Positions 7,517 to 15,806 of a DNA stretch of 64,000 nt are shown here, piece by piece. The DNA is from Amylibacter sp. IMCC11727 (GTDB taxonomy: Bacteria; Pseudomonadota; Alphaproteobacteria; Rhodobacterales; Rhodobacteraceae). The translations under genes and the position numbers were made by a program. The notes under the pieces were generated by a model, which worked only from the letters and a program-made list of their open reading frames with translations, was not told the DNA's origin and ran no database searches. Location of the stretch: positions 1,060,001 through 1,124,000 of the forward strand of contig NZ_CP122960.1 in the NCBI RefSeq assembly GCF_029854195.1. The letters are read 5' to 3'. Numbering within the stretch: the first letter of the stretch is position 1; every line of letters begins with the position of its first letter.

Positions 7517-8929
7517 CTATTCCTTGATAAGTAAACACTTTCCCCACAAATCATACTCGCTTGCTTCATCAACTTCAACGCTAACCAAATCGCCAGCGTT
7601 CAACCCTTCAAACCCTTCATCAATAAATAGGTTCCCGTCGATCTCGGGCGCATCGCTCATCGTGCGGCAGGTGGCTCCGTCGTGTTCTACGCTGTCTACG
7701 ATGACTTGCATCGTGGTGCCGACTTTGGCTTCCAGTTTCGCCTCGGATATCGCTTGTGATTTTTCCATGAAGCGGTTCCAGCGGTCTTGTTTGACTTCGG
7801 CGTCCACGTGATCTGGCAGGGCGTTGCTGCGCGCGCCGTCTACGTTTTCGTATTGGAAGCAGCCGACGCGGTCTAACTGGGCTTCGTCTAGCCAATCAAG
7901 CAGGTGTTGGAACTCAGCCTCGGTCTCTCCTGGGTAGCCGACGATAAAGGTGGAGCGGAGCGTAATGTCGGGGCAAATCTCGCGCCATGCGGCGATTTCA
8001 TCAAGGGTTTTGGCGCTCGCGGCGGGGCGGGCCATGCGTTTCAGCACGTCTGGATGCGAGTGCTGAAACGGGATGTCGAGGTAAGGCAGCAGGCCGTTTG
8101 ACGGGTCCGCCATGATCGGGATCAGGTCGCGCACGAACGGGTAGGGGTAGACGTAGTGGAGGCGGACCCACAATTCATTTTGGGCGCCGAGCGTGCCAAG
8201 TTCGCGGGCCAGATCGGTGATGTGGGAGCGGACTTCGCCGTCTTTCCAAGGGTTCATATCGTGGCGGCGGTCGAGCCCGTAGGCGGAGGTGTCTTGGGAG
8301 ATCACGAGGAGTTCTTTGACGCCTGCGTCCACCAGCTTTTCCGCTTCGCGCAGGATGGCGTGGGCAGGGCGAGAGGCGAGCCGTCCGCGCATATCTGGGA
8401 TGATGCAGAATTTGCACTTGTGGTTACAGCCCTCGGAGATTTTCAGATAGCTGTAATGGCGCGGGGTCAACGAGACGTTTTGCGCGGGCAGCAGATCAAC
8501 GAAAGGATCGGGGTTGGGCGGCACGGCAGTGTGAACGGCGTCCAGCACCTGTTCGTATTGATGCGGGCCCGTGACGGCAAGGATTTGCGGGTGATGTTCA
8601 CGGATGTAATCGGGTTCCGCACCAAGGCAGCCTGTGACGATGACGCGACCATTGGCCGTGAGCGCTTCGCCGATGGCATCCAAGGATTCCGCTTTGGCGC
8701 TGTCGAGAAAGCCACAGGTGTTGACGATCACCGCTTCTGCACCGTCGTAGTCGGGACTGATGGCGTAGCCTTCGGCGCGCAATCGGGTGAGGATGCGCTC
8801 ACTGTCCACCAGCGCCTTGGGGCAGCCGAGAGAGACCATGCCGATTTTTGGCTGATTTGGGCGGGCAGGCTCCGATATCTTGGCTTTCGGGGCGAGGTCA
8901 GGGCGGAGGTTTGGTGGATTTGTGCTCAT
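7517..8929 (-). CDS. rimO: Ribosomal protein S12 methylthiotransferase RimO
   Basis: 470 residues. Radical-SAM methylthiotransferase adding a methylthio group to the conserved aspartate of ribosomal protein S12. The UPF0004 N-terminal domain shows its three cluster cysteines in SLGCPKALVDSE, NTCGFLDSA and TGCLGAE; the radical-SAM CxxxCxxC motif is CNHKCKFC; the RimO-type YVYPYPFVRDLI and IPFQHSHPDVLKRM segments and a C-terminal TRAM domain follow. The S-L-G-C-P-K-x-x-V-D-S-E signature separates it from MiaB. About 30 N-terminal residues (Pro-rich) precede the domain. The ParB-like gene begins at its 3' end on the same strand. Confidence 0.96.
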   Translation of the reverse strand: MSTNPPNLRPDLAPKAKISEPARPNQPKIGMVSLGCPKALVDSERILTRLRAEGYAISPDYDGAEAVIVNTCGFLDSAKAESLDAIGEALTANGRVIVTGCLGAEPDYIREHHPQILAVTGPHQYEQVLDAVHTAVPPNPDPFVDLLPAQNVSLTPRHYSYLKISEGCNHKCKFCIIPDMRGRLASRPAHAILREAEKLVDAGVKELLVISQDTSAYGLDRRHDMNPWKDGEVRSHITDLARELGTLGAQNELWVRLHYVYPYPFVRDLIPIMADPSNGLLPYLDIPFQHSHPDVLKRMARPAASAKTLDEIAAWREICPDITLRSTFIVGYPGETEAEFQHLLDWLDEAQLDRVGCFQYENVDGARSNALPDHVDAEVKQDRWNRFMEKSQAISEAKLEAKVGTTMQVIVDSVEHDGATCRTMSDAPEIDGNLFIDEGFEGLNAGDLVSVEVDEASEYDLWGKCLLIKE

Positions 8930-9157
8930 GCCAGCGGGGTATAGGGGGTTTGGGCGCGGTTGGGAATTGGATATTTTTGGACAAAAGAAGACAACAACTC
9001 CGCTTTGAGAGCGATTGCTGAACAGGTGGATGTGATTGAGCCCGTGGAGGAGGCGGTTTGGCGCGCGACCACTGCGCTGCGCGCCCTGCCTGTTGGGGGT
9101 GTGTAAGTGACTTTAGCGGGCTGGAGATCGCCCTACCTGATATTAGCTATCAGTTTG

Positions 9158-9619
9158 TCACTCAAAAACCGCCATGCCAAGCCATTGGCAGATGAGGGCG
9201 GGGGTGTCTTTGCCTTCGATTTCGATGGTGAGGCCGTGTTCTTGCAGCAATTGAGTTTCAGATTTTTGCAGCACGGAGTTGAGCTTAAAGCGCCCACGGA
9301 TGCGGTCCCCTGCGCAGACAGGTGACAGAAAGCGGACTTTGTTAAAGCCGTAGTTGATGCCCATGGTCTGGCCTTCGAATTTGTCGAAGGTTTCGATGGC
9401 GAATTTGGAGGCCATGGAGAGGGTCAAGAAGCCATGTGCGACGGTGCCGCCAAAGGGGGTTTCGGCGGCGGCGCGGACGGGATCAGTGTGAATCCATTGT
9501 GGATCATCGGTGATTTCGGCAAAAACATCGATGCGGTTTTGATCAATAGTCACCCATTCAGACAGGCCTGTTTCGGTGCCAATGCGAGCGGTTTGGGCGG
9601 CGAGCGCGGTTGCAATCAT
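9158..9619 (-). CDS. MaoC-family dehydratase (hot-dog fold)
   Basis: 153 residues from ATG 9619 with GGGGAA upstream. The MaoC/R-specific enoyl-CoA hydratase signature is clear: DDPQWIHTDPVRAA followed by PFGGTVAHGFLTLSM, where Asp and His of D-x-x-x-x-H are catalytic. It likely hydrates (R)-enoyl-CoA or acts as a NodN-like dehydratase in fatty-acid or polyhydroxyalkanoate metabolism. It is divergent from the iron-alcohol-dehydrogenase operon at 9762, with 142 bases between the starts, so the two may share control. A longer upstream frame reaching into that intergenic region is rejected for lack of a ribosome site. Confidence 0.85.
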   Translation of the reverse strand: MIATALAAQTARIGTETGLSEWVTIDQNRIDVFAEITDDPQWIHTDPVRAAAETPFGGTVAHGFLTLSMASKFAIETFDKFEGQTMGINYGFNKVRFLSPVCAGDRIRGRFKLNSVLQKSETQLLQEHGLTIEIEGKDTPALICQWLGMAVFE

Positions 9620-9761
9620 GTCAAATTCCCCGTTTCTGTTTTGATGGATTAGAGGCCAAGGCGGGCCGCGTGTCCACTTCGACGTGGCGTTTTTTGATGC
9701 AGCAGGCTTGAAGTTGGAGAGGCGAGCGGCAAGGATGGCGCCAAGACGTGGGGAGAGTTTC

Positions 9762-10919
9762 ATGACGCCGTTTGTTTTTAACACCGCTGCGAGCATTCAA
9801 TTTGGCGCGGGTAAGATTGCTGAATTGGGCCAAATGGCGCGTGCCACCATGGGCAGGCGTGTGATGCTGGTGAGTGATCCTGGCCTTGTGGAATTGGGAA
9901 TGGTGGCCCAAGCGGTGGAAATATTGGAAAGCGCTGGGCTTGACGTGGTGGTGTTTCCTGATGTGCAAGCGGACCCGCCTGAGGCGATTATTCATTCTGC
10001 TGTGGAAATGGCACGGTTGGGTAAGGTTGAGGGGATCATCGGGCTTGGTGGCGGGTCATCGCTTGACGTGGCGAAATTGGTTGCGGTTTTGGCGTTGGGG
10101 AAGGAAACGCTGGCCGAAATTTATGGTGTGGGGAATGTGAAGGGGCCGCGTTTGCCGCTGATCCTTGTGCCCACGACAAGCGGAACAGGGTCCGAAGTGA
10201 CGATGGTGTCGATTGTGACCACAGGCGCGAGCGAGAAAATGGGGGTGGTGTCCCCTGTGATCCTGCCAGATGTAGCAGTGCTTGATCCTGAGCTGACCTA
10301 TGGTTTGCCCCCGCACATTACGGCAGCAACGGGAATTGATGCGATGGTGCATGCAATTGAGGCCTATGCCAGCGTGAGCCCGAACAACAATCCGATTTCG
10401 CGCAATCTGGCGTGCGAGGCATTGCGTTTGATGGGTGGGGCGTTGGAACGTGCAGTTCAGGATGGGGATGATCGGGATGCGCGGGCCGATATTTTATTGG
10501 GGTCAATGATTGCGGGGCAGGCGTTTGCCAATAGTCCGGTGGCTGCGGTTCATGCGCTCGCCTATCCGATTGGGGGGCACTACAAAGTGCCCCATGGGTT
10601 GTCCAATGCGTTGGTTCTGCCCCATGTTCTGCGTTTCAATGCGGTGACAGCGCCGACACCGTATGCGGAAATAGCCCCTTTTGTATTTCCCGAGATGGCG
10701 GGCATGGGCACGCAGGCAGCAGCGGCGGCGTTTGCCGAAGAAATGCAAGACTTGTCCAAGCGGTGCGGTTTGCAACAAGGCCTGCGCGAAGTGGGGATTG
10801 AGCGCGACGCGCTGCCGATGCTGGCGCGCGATGCGATGAACCAAACGCGGCTGTTGGTGAACAATCCGCGCGAAGTGGATGAAGCGGCGGCGTTGCAAAT
10901 ATACGAGGCGGCATACTGA
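9762..10919 (+). CDS. Iron-containing alcohol dehydrogenase
   Basis: 385 residues from ATG 9762, preceded by GGGGAGAG; an earlier in-frame ATG at 9684 adds unrelated residues. Group III Fe-ADH fold: NAD-binding GLGGGSSLDVAKL, then PTTSGTGSEVT, then the metal-binding region GIDAMVHAIEAY and HALAYPIGGHYKVPHG with its Asp and three His ligands. Such enzymes oxidise alcohols or reduce aldehydes, maleylacetate and related substrates. It starts a tight four-gene operon; its TGA overlaps the next ATG by one base. The exact substrate is not evident. Confidence 0.9.
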   Translation: MTPFVFNTAASIQFGAGKIAELGQMARATMGRRVMLVSDPGLVELGMVAQAVEILESAGLDVVVFPDVQADPPEAIIHSAVEMARLGKVEGIIGLGGGSSLDVAKLVAVLALGKETLAEIYGVGNVKGPRLPLILVPTTSGTGSEVTMVSIVTTGASEKMGVVSPVILPDVAVLDPELTYGLPPHITAATGIDAMVHAIEAYASVSPNNNPISRNLACEALRLMGGALERAVQDGDDRDARADILLGSMIAGQAFANSPVAAVHALAYPIGGHYKVPHGLSNALVLPHVLRFNAVTAPTPYAEIAPFVFPEMAGMGTQAAAAAFAEEMQDLSKRCGLQQGLREVGIERDALPMLARDAMNQTRLLVNNPREVDEAAALQIYEAAY

Positions 10920-11353
10920 TGACACGGAAACCCCCAAGCACGCGCGATATGTACCCGTTGTTTCGATCCGTGCCGACACGTTGGCATGACAATGACATTT
11001 ACGGGCATATGAACAACGGCATTCATTACCAGTTGTTTGATACGGTGATTAACGGCTGGATGATGGAAATGGGCGTGCTGAAGTTTAAGGCTGAGCATGC
11101 GTTCATCGTGGCGGAGACGGGATGTCGGTATCATGGGGATATCATGTATCCCGACGTGGTGAATGCTGGGATGCGGGTGTCAAAGCTGGGCGGTTCTTCG
11201 ATTATCTGGGAAATCGGGTTGTTTCGTGGTGATGCCGAAGTGGCGGCGGCCGATGGCACATTTGTGCATGTGCATGTGATCCGCGAAGGGCATAAGCCGA
11301 CGCCGATGCCTGAGGCAACGCGGGCGGTGTTTGAACCGTTGGTGGTTGCATGA
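10919..11353 (+). CDS. Acyl-CoA thioesterase (4HBT hot-dog family)
   Basis: 144 residues. The motif RWHDNDIYGHMNNGIHYQLFDT matches the 4-hydroxybenzoyl-CoA thioesterase family, with the catalytic Asp in the D-x-D-x-x-G-H-x-N-N core. It would hydrolyse an acyl- or aroyl-CoA in the cytosol. It overlaps the preceding alcohol dehydrogenase stop by one base and the next start by four, so the four genes are co-translated. The first ten residues (MTRKPPSTRD) are outside the domain; an internal start at Met11 is possible. Confidence 0.87.
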   Translation: MTRKPPSTRDMYPLFRSVPTRWHDNDIYGHMNNGIHYQLFDTVINGWMMEMGVLKFKAEHAFIVAETGCRYHGDIMYPDVVNAGMRVSKLGGSSIIWEIGLFRGDAEVAAADGTFVHVHVIREGHKPTPMPEATRAVFEPLVVA

Positions 11354-11952
11354 AAAAGCTGACGTTCTGGTTTGAGTTTGCCTCGACTTATTCTTATTTG
11401 TCTGCTTTGCGGATTGAAGATGTGGCGGGCGCGGCAGGGGTTGCGGTGGAGTGGAAACCATTTTTGCTGGGGCCGATATTTGCAGCGCAAGGACTCACGG
11501 ACTCGCCGTTCAATGTTTATCCCGTGAAGGGTGAATACATGTGGCGTGATATGGCGCGGGAGTGTGTGAAATATGGGCTGCCCGTGGCCAAACAACCAGA
11601 TGTGTTTCCTGGGAATGGGTTGCTTGCAGCACGAGTGGCGACGCTGGGCGCTGGGCAGGACTGGCAGGCGGATTTTGTGCGCGGCGTTTATTTGGCGCAG
11701 TTTGTGGAGGGTAAGGCGCTGGCGGATGCGAGAACGTCTGTGGATGTGCTGGAGACGTTGGGCATTGATGGGGCCGCGGCTGTGGAACGCGCTATGACGG
11801 ATCAGACCGTGAAGGATGCTTTAAAAGCCAACACAGCCGCGGCGCAGGATGCGGGTATCTTTGGCGCGCCGAGTTTCACCACGTCAGACGGAGAGGTGTT
11901 TTGGGGCAATGATCGGATGGATGATGCTATAGCATGGGCGGGGCAGCGATGA
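11350..11952 (+). CDS. 2-hydroxychromene-2-carboxylate isomerase-like (DsbA/GST kappa)
   Basis: 200 residues. Thioredoxin-fold protein of the DsbA/HCCA-isomerase group: N-terminal FWFEFASTYSYLSALR carries the serine-type active-site region (S-x-Y-S-Y) used for glutathione binding instead of CxxC; C-terminal GIFGAPSFTTSDGEVFWGNDRM is the family hallmark. HCCA isomerases act in naphthalene-type aromatic breakdown, but many paralogues have unknown substrates. It overlaps the thioesterase by four bases (ATGA) and the ACT-domain gene by four, within the same operon. No ring-cleavage genes are near, so aromatic catabolism is only a possibility. Confidence 0.85.
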   Translation: MKKLTFWFEFASTYSYLSALRIEDVAGAAGVAVEWKPFLLGPIFAAQGLTDSPFNVYPVKGEYMWRDMARECVKYGLPVAKQPDVFPGNGLLAARVATLGAGQDWQADFVRGVYLAQFVEGKALADARTSVDVLETLGIDGAAAVERAMTDQTVKDALKANTAAAQDAGIFGAPSFTTSDGEVFWGNDRMDDAIAWAGQR

Positions 11953-12350
11953 GCGGTGAACTGGATCTGGGCGCGTTGATGCGCGGTTTGAAAGGTACGT
12001 TAATTGACGGCGTTTTTGTCTTTGCGACGGTCAAACGCGTGCCAGAAGGATTGGCCACGCGAATGGTGTTTGAGGAAGCCGAAGGCACAACCGTGATTTG
12101 CCTGCGCGAAGAGGCAGAGGCCCATGGGATAGAGTTTGAATTTCCAAGCCGCATGATCACGCTGGACGTGCATTCGTCGCTAGAGGCCGTGGGATTTATG
12201 GCGGTGATCGCAACGGAACTGGCCAAAGAGGGTATGGGCGTGAACCCTGTGGCGGGGTTTTATCACGATCATATTTTTGTACCTGATGGGCGCGAAGTGG
12301 ATGCGATGCGGGTGTTGGAACGGATCGCTGAAGAAGCGGTTAAAGCGTAG
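11949..12350 (+). CDS. ACT domain-containing protein (ACT_3/DUF2241 type)
   Basis: 133 residues from ATG 11949, overlapping the isomerase stop by four bases (ATGA). Two ACT-like halves are suggested: VFVFATVKRVP / TRMVFEEAEGTTVICLREEAE, and MITLDVHSSLEAVGFMAVIATELAKEGMGVNPVAGFYHDHIFVP. The H-S-S-L-E-A-V-G-F and Y-H-D-H-I-F-V-P segments are typical of this small stand-alone family, thought to bind amino acids or other small effectors. Last gene of the four-gene operon. It overlaps the convergent YciI gene by 11 bases at the 3' end. Confidence 0.82.
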   Translation: MSGELDLGALMRGLKGTLIDGVFVFATVKRVPEGLATRMVFEEAEGTTVICLREEAEAHGIEFEFPSRMITLDVHSSLEAVGFMAVIATELAKEGMGVNPVAGFYHDHIFVPDGREVDAMRVLERIAEEAVKA

Positions 12351-12639
12351 CGGTTTGGTCTTCGAGCAGTTTACCCCACGTGAAAATCTCAAAGCTTCTG
12401 TGAGCGGGAACGTAAAAGGGATCTTTTTGGATGAGGGTTTCGACGTCTGCTTTGGTATCCGCCTCAACAATCCATAAGGCGCCACAGAAAGCTTGGTTTG
12501 TGTCAGGTTTTAAACCGCCGCCGATCAAAAGTTCAGGGTGTGCTTTGGCAAAGGCCACATGCGCGTCGCGCAGGTCTTTGCGGGCTCTGATCGAGAGCAT
12601 TTCTGCAGTGTCTTTGAAGATGACGGCCCAACGTGTCAT
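12340..12639 (-). CDS. YciI family protein
   Basis: 99 residues. Ferredoxin-like alpha-beta barrel of the YCII family: WAVIFKDTAEMLSIRARKDLRDAHVAFAKAH, with the conserved His27 and the region DPFYVPAHRSFEIFTW. Related proteins include dehalogenase- or dioxygenase-like enzymes and the degenerate half of muconolactone-type folds, but most have no known reaction. Single gene between the Fe-ADH operon (convergent, 11-base overlap) and the D-amino-acid dehydrogenase-like gene. Confidence 0.85.
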   Translation of the reverse strand: MTRWAVIFKDTAEMLSIRARKDLRDAHVAFAKAHPELLIGGGLKPDTNQAFCGALWIVEADTKADVETLIQKDPFYVPAHRSFEIFTWGKLLEDQTATL

Positions 12640-12733
12640 GGGGAGGCTCCTGTTTTGGTTTAAAGGAGCTTAGGTGGCGAAGGTCGGCAGGGAATAGGGC
12701 CACGCCGCGCGGCGACGTAAGGCCAGATGAAGG

Positions 12734-13975
12734 TTAGCGCAGATACCGTGCTGGGGCGTAGGGTGTTAAGTCGATGTTTGGGGCATCGCCTGTGATCATT
12801 TGGGCGAGGATACGGCCTGTTTTGGGGCCAGCGGTGAGGCCAACGTGTTGGTGACCGAAGCCAGTAAAAATTCCCGTGTCCCCGATTTCACCAATCAGCG
12901 GGGTGCTGTTTGGAGTTGAAGGGCGGAAGCCCATCCATTCTTCGGTTTCCGAATATTCTAGGGCTGGGAACACTTCGGCGGCGTAACGTTTTAGGAGCTT
13001 GATGGGTTGCTTTGATGGGCCAGCATGGTGATCCCCAAGTTCAACCGTGCCCGCACAGCGTAGCCCCATATCCATCGGATTAACCGCGAATTTGCCCTTT
13101 GCGATCATCATTGGATCGTCGGGCATTTGTGACGGGTTTTTATAGATCACGTGATAGCCACGTTCGGTTTCAAGGGGGATGCTGAGACCGAGTTTGCGCA
13201 TGAGGTCTTTGGACCAGATGCCAGCGGTGATGACGGCGTGGGTGCATTCAATGGGGCCTATGGCGGTTTCGATCTGTGTGATGCGACCGTTTGATTTGGT
13301 AAAATCTTGGACTTCGGCTTCAAGAAATTCGCCGCCTTGTGCGGTGAAATGGGCGACGACTTCGGTGATGTATTGCGCGGGGTTTGTTATGTGGCCTTGG
13401 CCTTCGAGCACTGCGAGGCAGCCTGTGGCAGGGCCAAGAATGGGTTCGGCATCTTGGACGTCTTTGCCCGTCAGCACAGTGGGCGTGAACCCCGCGTGGC
13501 GTTTCATGTCCCAGCTGTAGGCATCGTGTTTAAAATCCGCATGGGTTGGGTAGGCATAGGAGAATTTGGAATTGGTAATCCAGTGTTCCAGCGGGGTGTC
13601 ACGTACCAGCGATTTGTGCTGATCCACCGCATCGGTGAGGATGGGAATTAAATTGTCGACCATGCGCTGAGCGTCCGCCGCGTTGGCATTGCTCATAAAT
13701 TTCGCGATCCATGGCAGCATTTTGGGCAGGTGGGTCCATTTCAGGAACAATGGGCTGTTTGGGTTAATTAGGTATTTTGGCGTGTCTTTCCAAAGGCTTG
13801 GCGTGTTGACAGGGACCACGGCCCATTGCGCGATCAGGCCTGCGTTGCCGTAGGATGCACCCATACCAGGTTTGCCACGATCCATCAGGATCACGCGCTG
13901 GCCCGCCCGTTGCAGCCAGATGGCGGTGGAAACGCCCACCATTCCTGCACCGATGACGACGATTGGTTTTTGCAT
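12734..13975 (-). CDS. FAD-dependent D-amino-acid dehydrogenase-like oxidoreductase
   Basis: 413 residues. N-terminal dinucleotide motif VVIGAGMVGVSTAIWLQRAG binds FAD; GASYGNAGLIA is the DadA-type segment, and the C-terminal GFGHQHVGLTAGPKTGRILAQ closes the FAD site. DAO superfamily; closest general match is DadA, oxidising D-amino acids at the membrane and passing electrons to the respiratory chain. Upstream, co-directional, is an SDR gene 47 bases away. DadA often pairs with an alanine racemase, which is absent here, so the substrate could be another amine such as an opine or hydroxyproline. Confidence 0.85.
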   Translation of the reverse strand: MQKPIVVIGAGMVGVSTAIWLQRAGQRVILMDRGKPGMGASYGNAGLIAQWAVVPVNTPSLWKDTPKYLINPNSPLFLKWTHLPKMLPWIAKFMSNANAADAQRMVDNLIPILTDAVDQHKSLVRDTPLEHWITNSKFSYAYPTHADFKHDAYSWDMKRHAGFTPTVLTGKDVQDAEPILGPATGCLAVLEGQGHITNPAQYITEVVAHFTAQGGEFLEAEVQDFTKSNGRITQIETAIGPIECTHAVITAGIWSKDLMRKLGLSIPLETERGYHVIYKNPSQMPDDPMMIAKGKFAVNPMDMGLRCAGTVELGDHHAGPSKQPIKLLKRYAAEVFPALEYSETEEWMGFRPSTPNSTPLIGEIGDTGIFTGFGHQHVGLTAGPKTGRILAQMITGDAPNIDLTPYAPARYLR

Positions 13976-14022
13976 TTTTTCTGTCCCTGTTTGTGGGGAC
14001 TATATCTGCGAAATTCGGTTTG

Positions 14023-14847
14023 TCAGCCCGTTGGTTTGGCAAAACGCGGATCAGCGGCGGCTGCGGTGGCGTCTGCGTCGAGCAGGGCTTTGCGCTGATC
14101 GAGAAACGTGTGGAAATGCGGGTGGGTGAAAATATAAAGGCGGCGGGCCATCATACAATCATAGGTCCAATCTGCGACCACATCTGCGTTGATGCCATTG
14201 GCGACAGCTTCGACCGCCATATGTTGTGCGGTGTCATCTGCATCAAAGCCAGAAGGGCGGTTTTTATAGGCATCTGCAATTCCTGTTTTTACCCAAGCGG
14301 GGCAAAGTATGGAAACGCCGATTTTTTCGCGTGCCAGTTCTTGGGCTAAAGTTTCGGAGTAGCCTACCACGGCGAATTTGGAGGCGTTGTAGGGCCCCAT
14401 GCCTTCTGCTGCCAAGTGACCTGCCATCGAGGCGGTGTTGATGAAATATCCGCCTGTTCCCTGATCACGCAAGATGGGGAGGAAGGTTTCAACACCATGC
14501 ACCACGCCCATAAGATTGATATCCATGACCCAGCGCCAATCTGATAGTGGCACGTTGCCAGGTTTGCCTGCGGTGGAGACACCTGCGTTATTGACGATGA
14601 TATGAACCGCGCCAAAAGCTGCAAGCGTGGCGTCGGCAGCTGATTTGACCGAGGTTGGGTCGGCCACGTCGCAAACTACGGTGGCCGTAGTCCCGATGAC
14701 TGTCTTTTGAGCGGCGGCCAACGCATCCGCATTGATATCGGCCATCATGACATTTGCACCTGCTGCGGTGAAGCGTTTGGCGAGTGCAAGGCCAATTCCC
14801 GAAGCGGCCCCTGTGATGAATGCGGTTTTGCCAGTGATGTCTGTCAT
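14023..14847 (-). CDS. Short-chain dehydrogenase/reductase
   Basis: 274 residues from ATG 14847, the start aligned with the classical SDR N-terminus MTDITGKTAFITGAASGIG. Cofactor motif TGAASGIG, NNAG at about residue 90, and the catalytic Y-x-x-x-K in GPYNASKFAV are all present. NAD(P)-dependent alcohol/ketone oxidoreductase of unknown substrate. Upstream sequence in the same frame is extended but lacks a ribosome site. It precedes the DadA-like gene on the same strand and is divergent from the gene at 15009. Confidence 0.88.
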   Translation of the reverse strand: MTDITGKTAFITGAASGIGLALAKRFTAAGANVMMADINADALAAAQKTVIGTTATVVCDVADPTSVKSAADATLAAFGAVHIIVNNAGVSTAGKPGNVPLSDWRWVMDINLMGVVHGVETFLPILRDQGTGGYFINTASMAGHLAAEGMGPYNASKFAVVGYSETLAQELAREKIGVSILCPAWVKTGIADAYKNRPSGFDADDTAQHMAVEAVANGINADVVADWTYDCMMARRLYIFTHPHFHTFLDQRKALLDADATAAAADPRFAKPTG

Positions 14848-15008
14848 GGGCTGCGTCCTTTGTTTGTGAAACCCTACGGCAAATCGGAGGTGAACGAGAA
14901 GCGTGCCGTTGCGTTCCCTGTCGCCAGTGTGCCTAATGATCTTTGACGAACGAAAGTAGCTTTGGGGTATTGGCCCCGGTCCCAAGGGCTGCGCGAGGAG
15001 GGTATCAC

Positions 15009-15803
15009 ATGCAACAAGCAGAGGATTTTCGGCGCGAAAGCCGCGTGTTGGCGGAGGTGTTGGAGCCGTTGGCAGAGGCGGATTTCTTTACGCCGACGCA
15101 GTTCAAAGGATGGACCATTGATGATGTGTTGGGGCATTTGCATATCTTTAACCATGCAGCCGCGCTCGCGCTGGACAGTGATGAGGCGTTTCACAGCTTT
15201 TTCGCGGATATGACCAAGGTGATGCAGGCGGGTGGATCAATGATTGATGCGCAGCGGCCGTGGATCGGCGACTTAAAGGGGCGAGCTTTGTTTGAGGCGT
15301 GGCGTGCCTTATCCGAAGACGTGGCGGATGGGTTTGCGAAGGCAGACCCGAAGGCGCGGTTGGCCTGGGCAGGGCCGAGCATGTCGGCGCGATCAAGCAT
15401 CACAGCACGGCAGATGGAAACCTGGGCCCATGGGCATGAAGTGTTTGATGTGCTGGGCGTTACGCGTGTTGAGACGGATCGGATTAAAAATATCGTCGTG
15501 CTGGGGGTGAATACCTTTGGCTGGGCTTATGCTGTGCGCGGATTGGATGTGCCAAATGCGATGCCGTTTTTGGAACTGACCGCACCGAGCGGGGCGATTT
15601 GGAGGTTTGGGGAAGAAAGCGATGATCGTGTGGTGGGGTCTGCTGTTGGGTTTGCCCAAGCGGTGACGCAAACGCGGCATTGGACGGATACGAATTTGCA
15701 GTGCTTGGGTCACGGCGCGCGGGCCTGGATGGACATCGCACAGTGTTTTGCAGGTGGGGTTTCACCACCGCCGCTGGCGGGCACGCGGTTTGTGCAGGGG
15801 TAG
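15009..15803 (+). CDS. TIGR03084-type protein (DinB/maleylpyruvate isomerase-like)
   Basis: 264 residues from ATG 15009, with GAGGAGG 6-7 bases upstream; an earlier TTG in frame is ignored. The N-terminal half has the DinB/MDMPI helical-bundle pattern: F-x-x-W-T-I-D-D-V-L-G-H-L-H-I-F and later QMETWAHGHEVFDVLG, with His residues (H41, H137 region) that in relatives bind a divalent metal. This is the conserved family I know as TIGR03084. Relatives in actinobacteria use mycothiol, which alphaproteobacteria lack, so the thiol partner or reaction here is unknown. It is followed three bases later by the MFS gene, forming an operon. Confidence 0.75.
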   Translation: MQQAEDFRRESRVLAEVLEPLAEADFFTPTQFKGWTIDDVLGHLHIFNHAAALALDSDEAFHSFFADMTKVMQAGGSMIDAQRPWIGDLKGRALFEAWRALSEDVADGFAKADPKARLAWAGPSMSARSSITARQMETWAHGHEVFDVLGVTRVETDRIKNIVVLGVNTFGWAYAVRGLDVPNAMPFLELTAPSGAIWRFGEESDDRVVGSAVGFAQAVTQTRHWTDTNLQCLGHGARAWMDIAQCFAGGVSPPPLAGTRFVQG

Positions 15804-15806
15804 ACC

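Noticed and set aside
14868..14890. CCCTACGG near 14870, resembling the REP-like tail
   Set aside because: No preceding hairpin; chance match.
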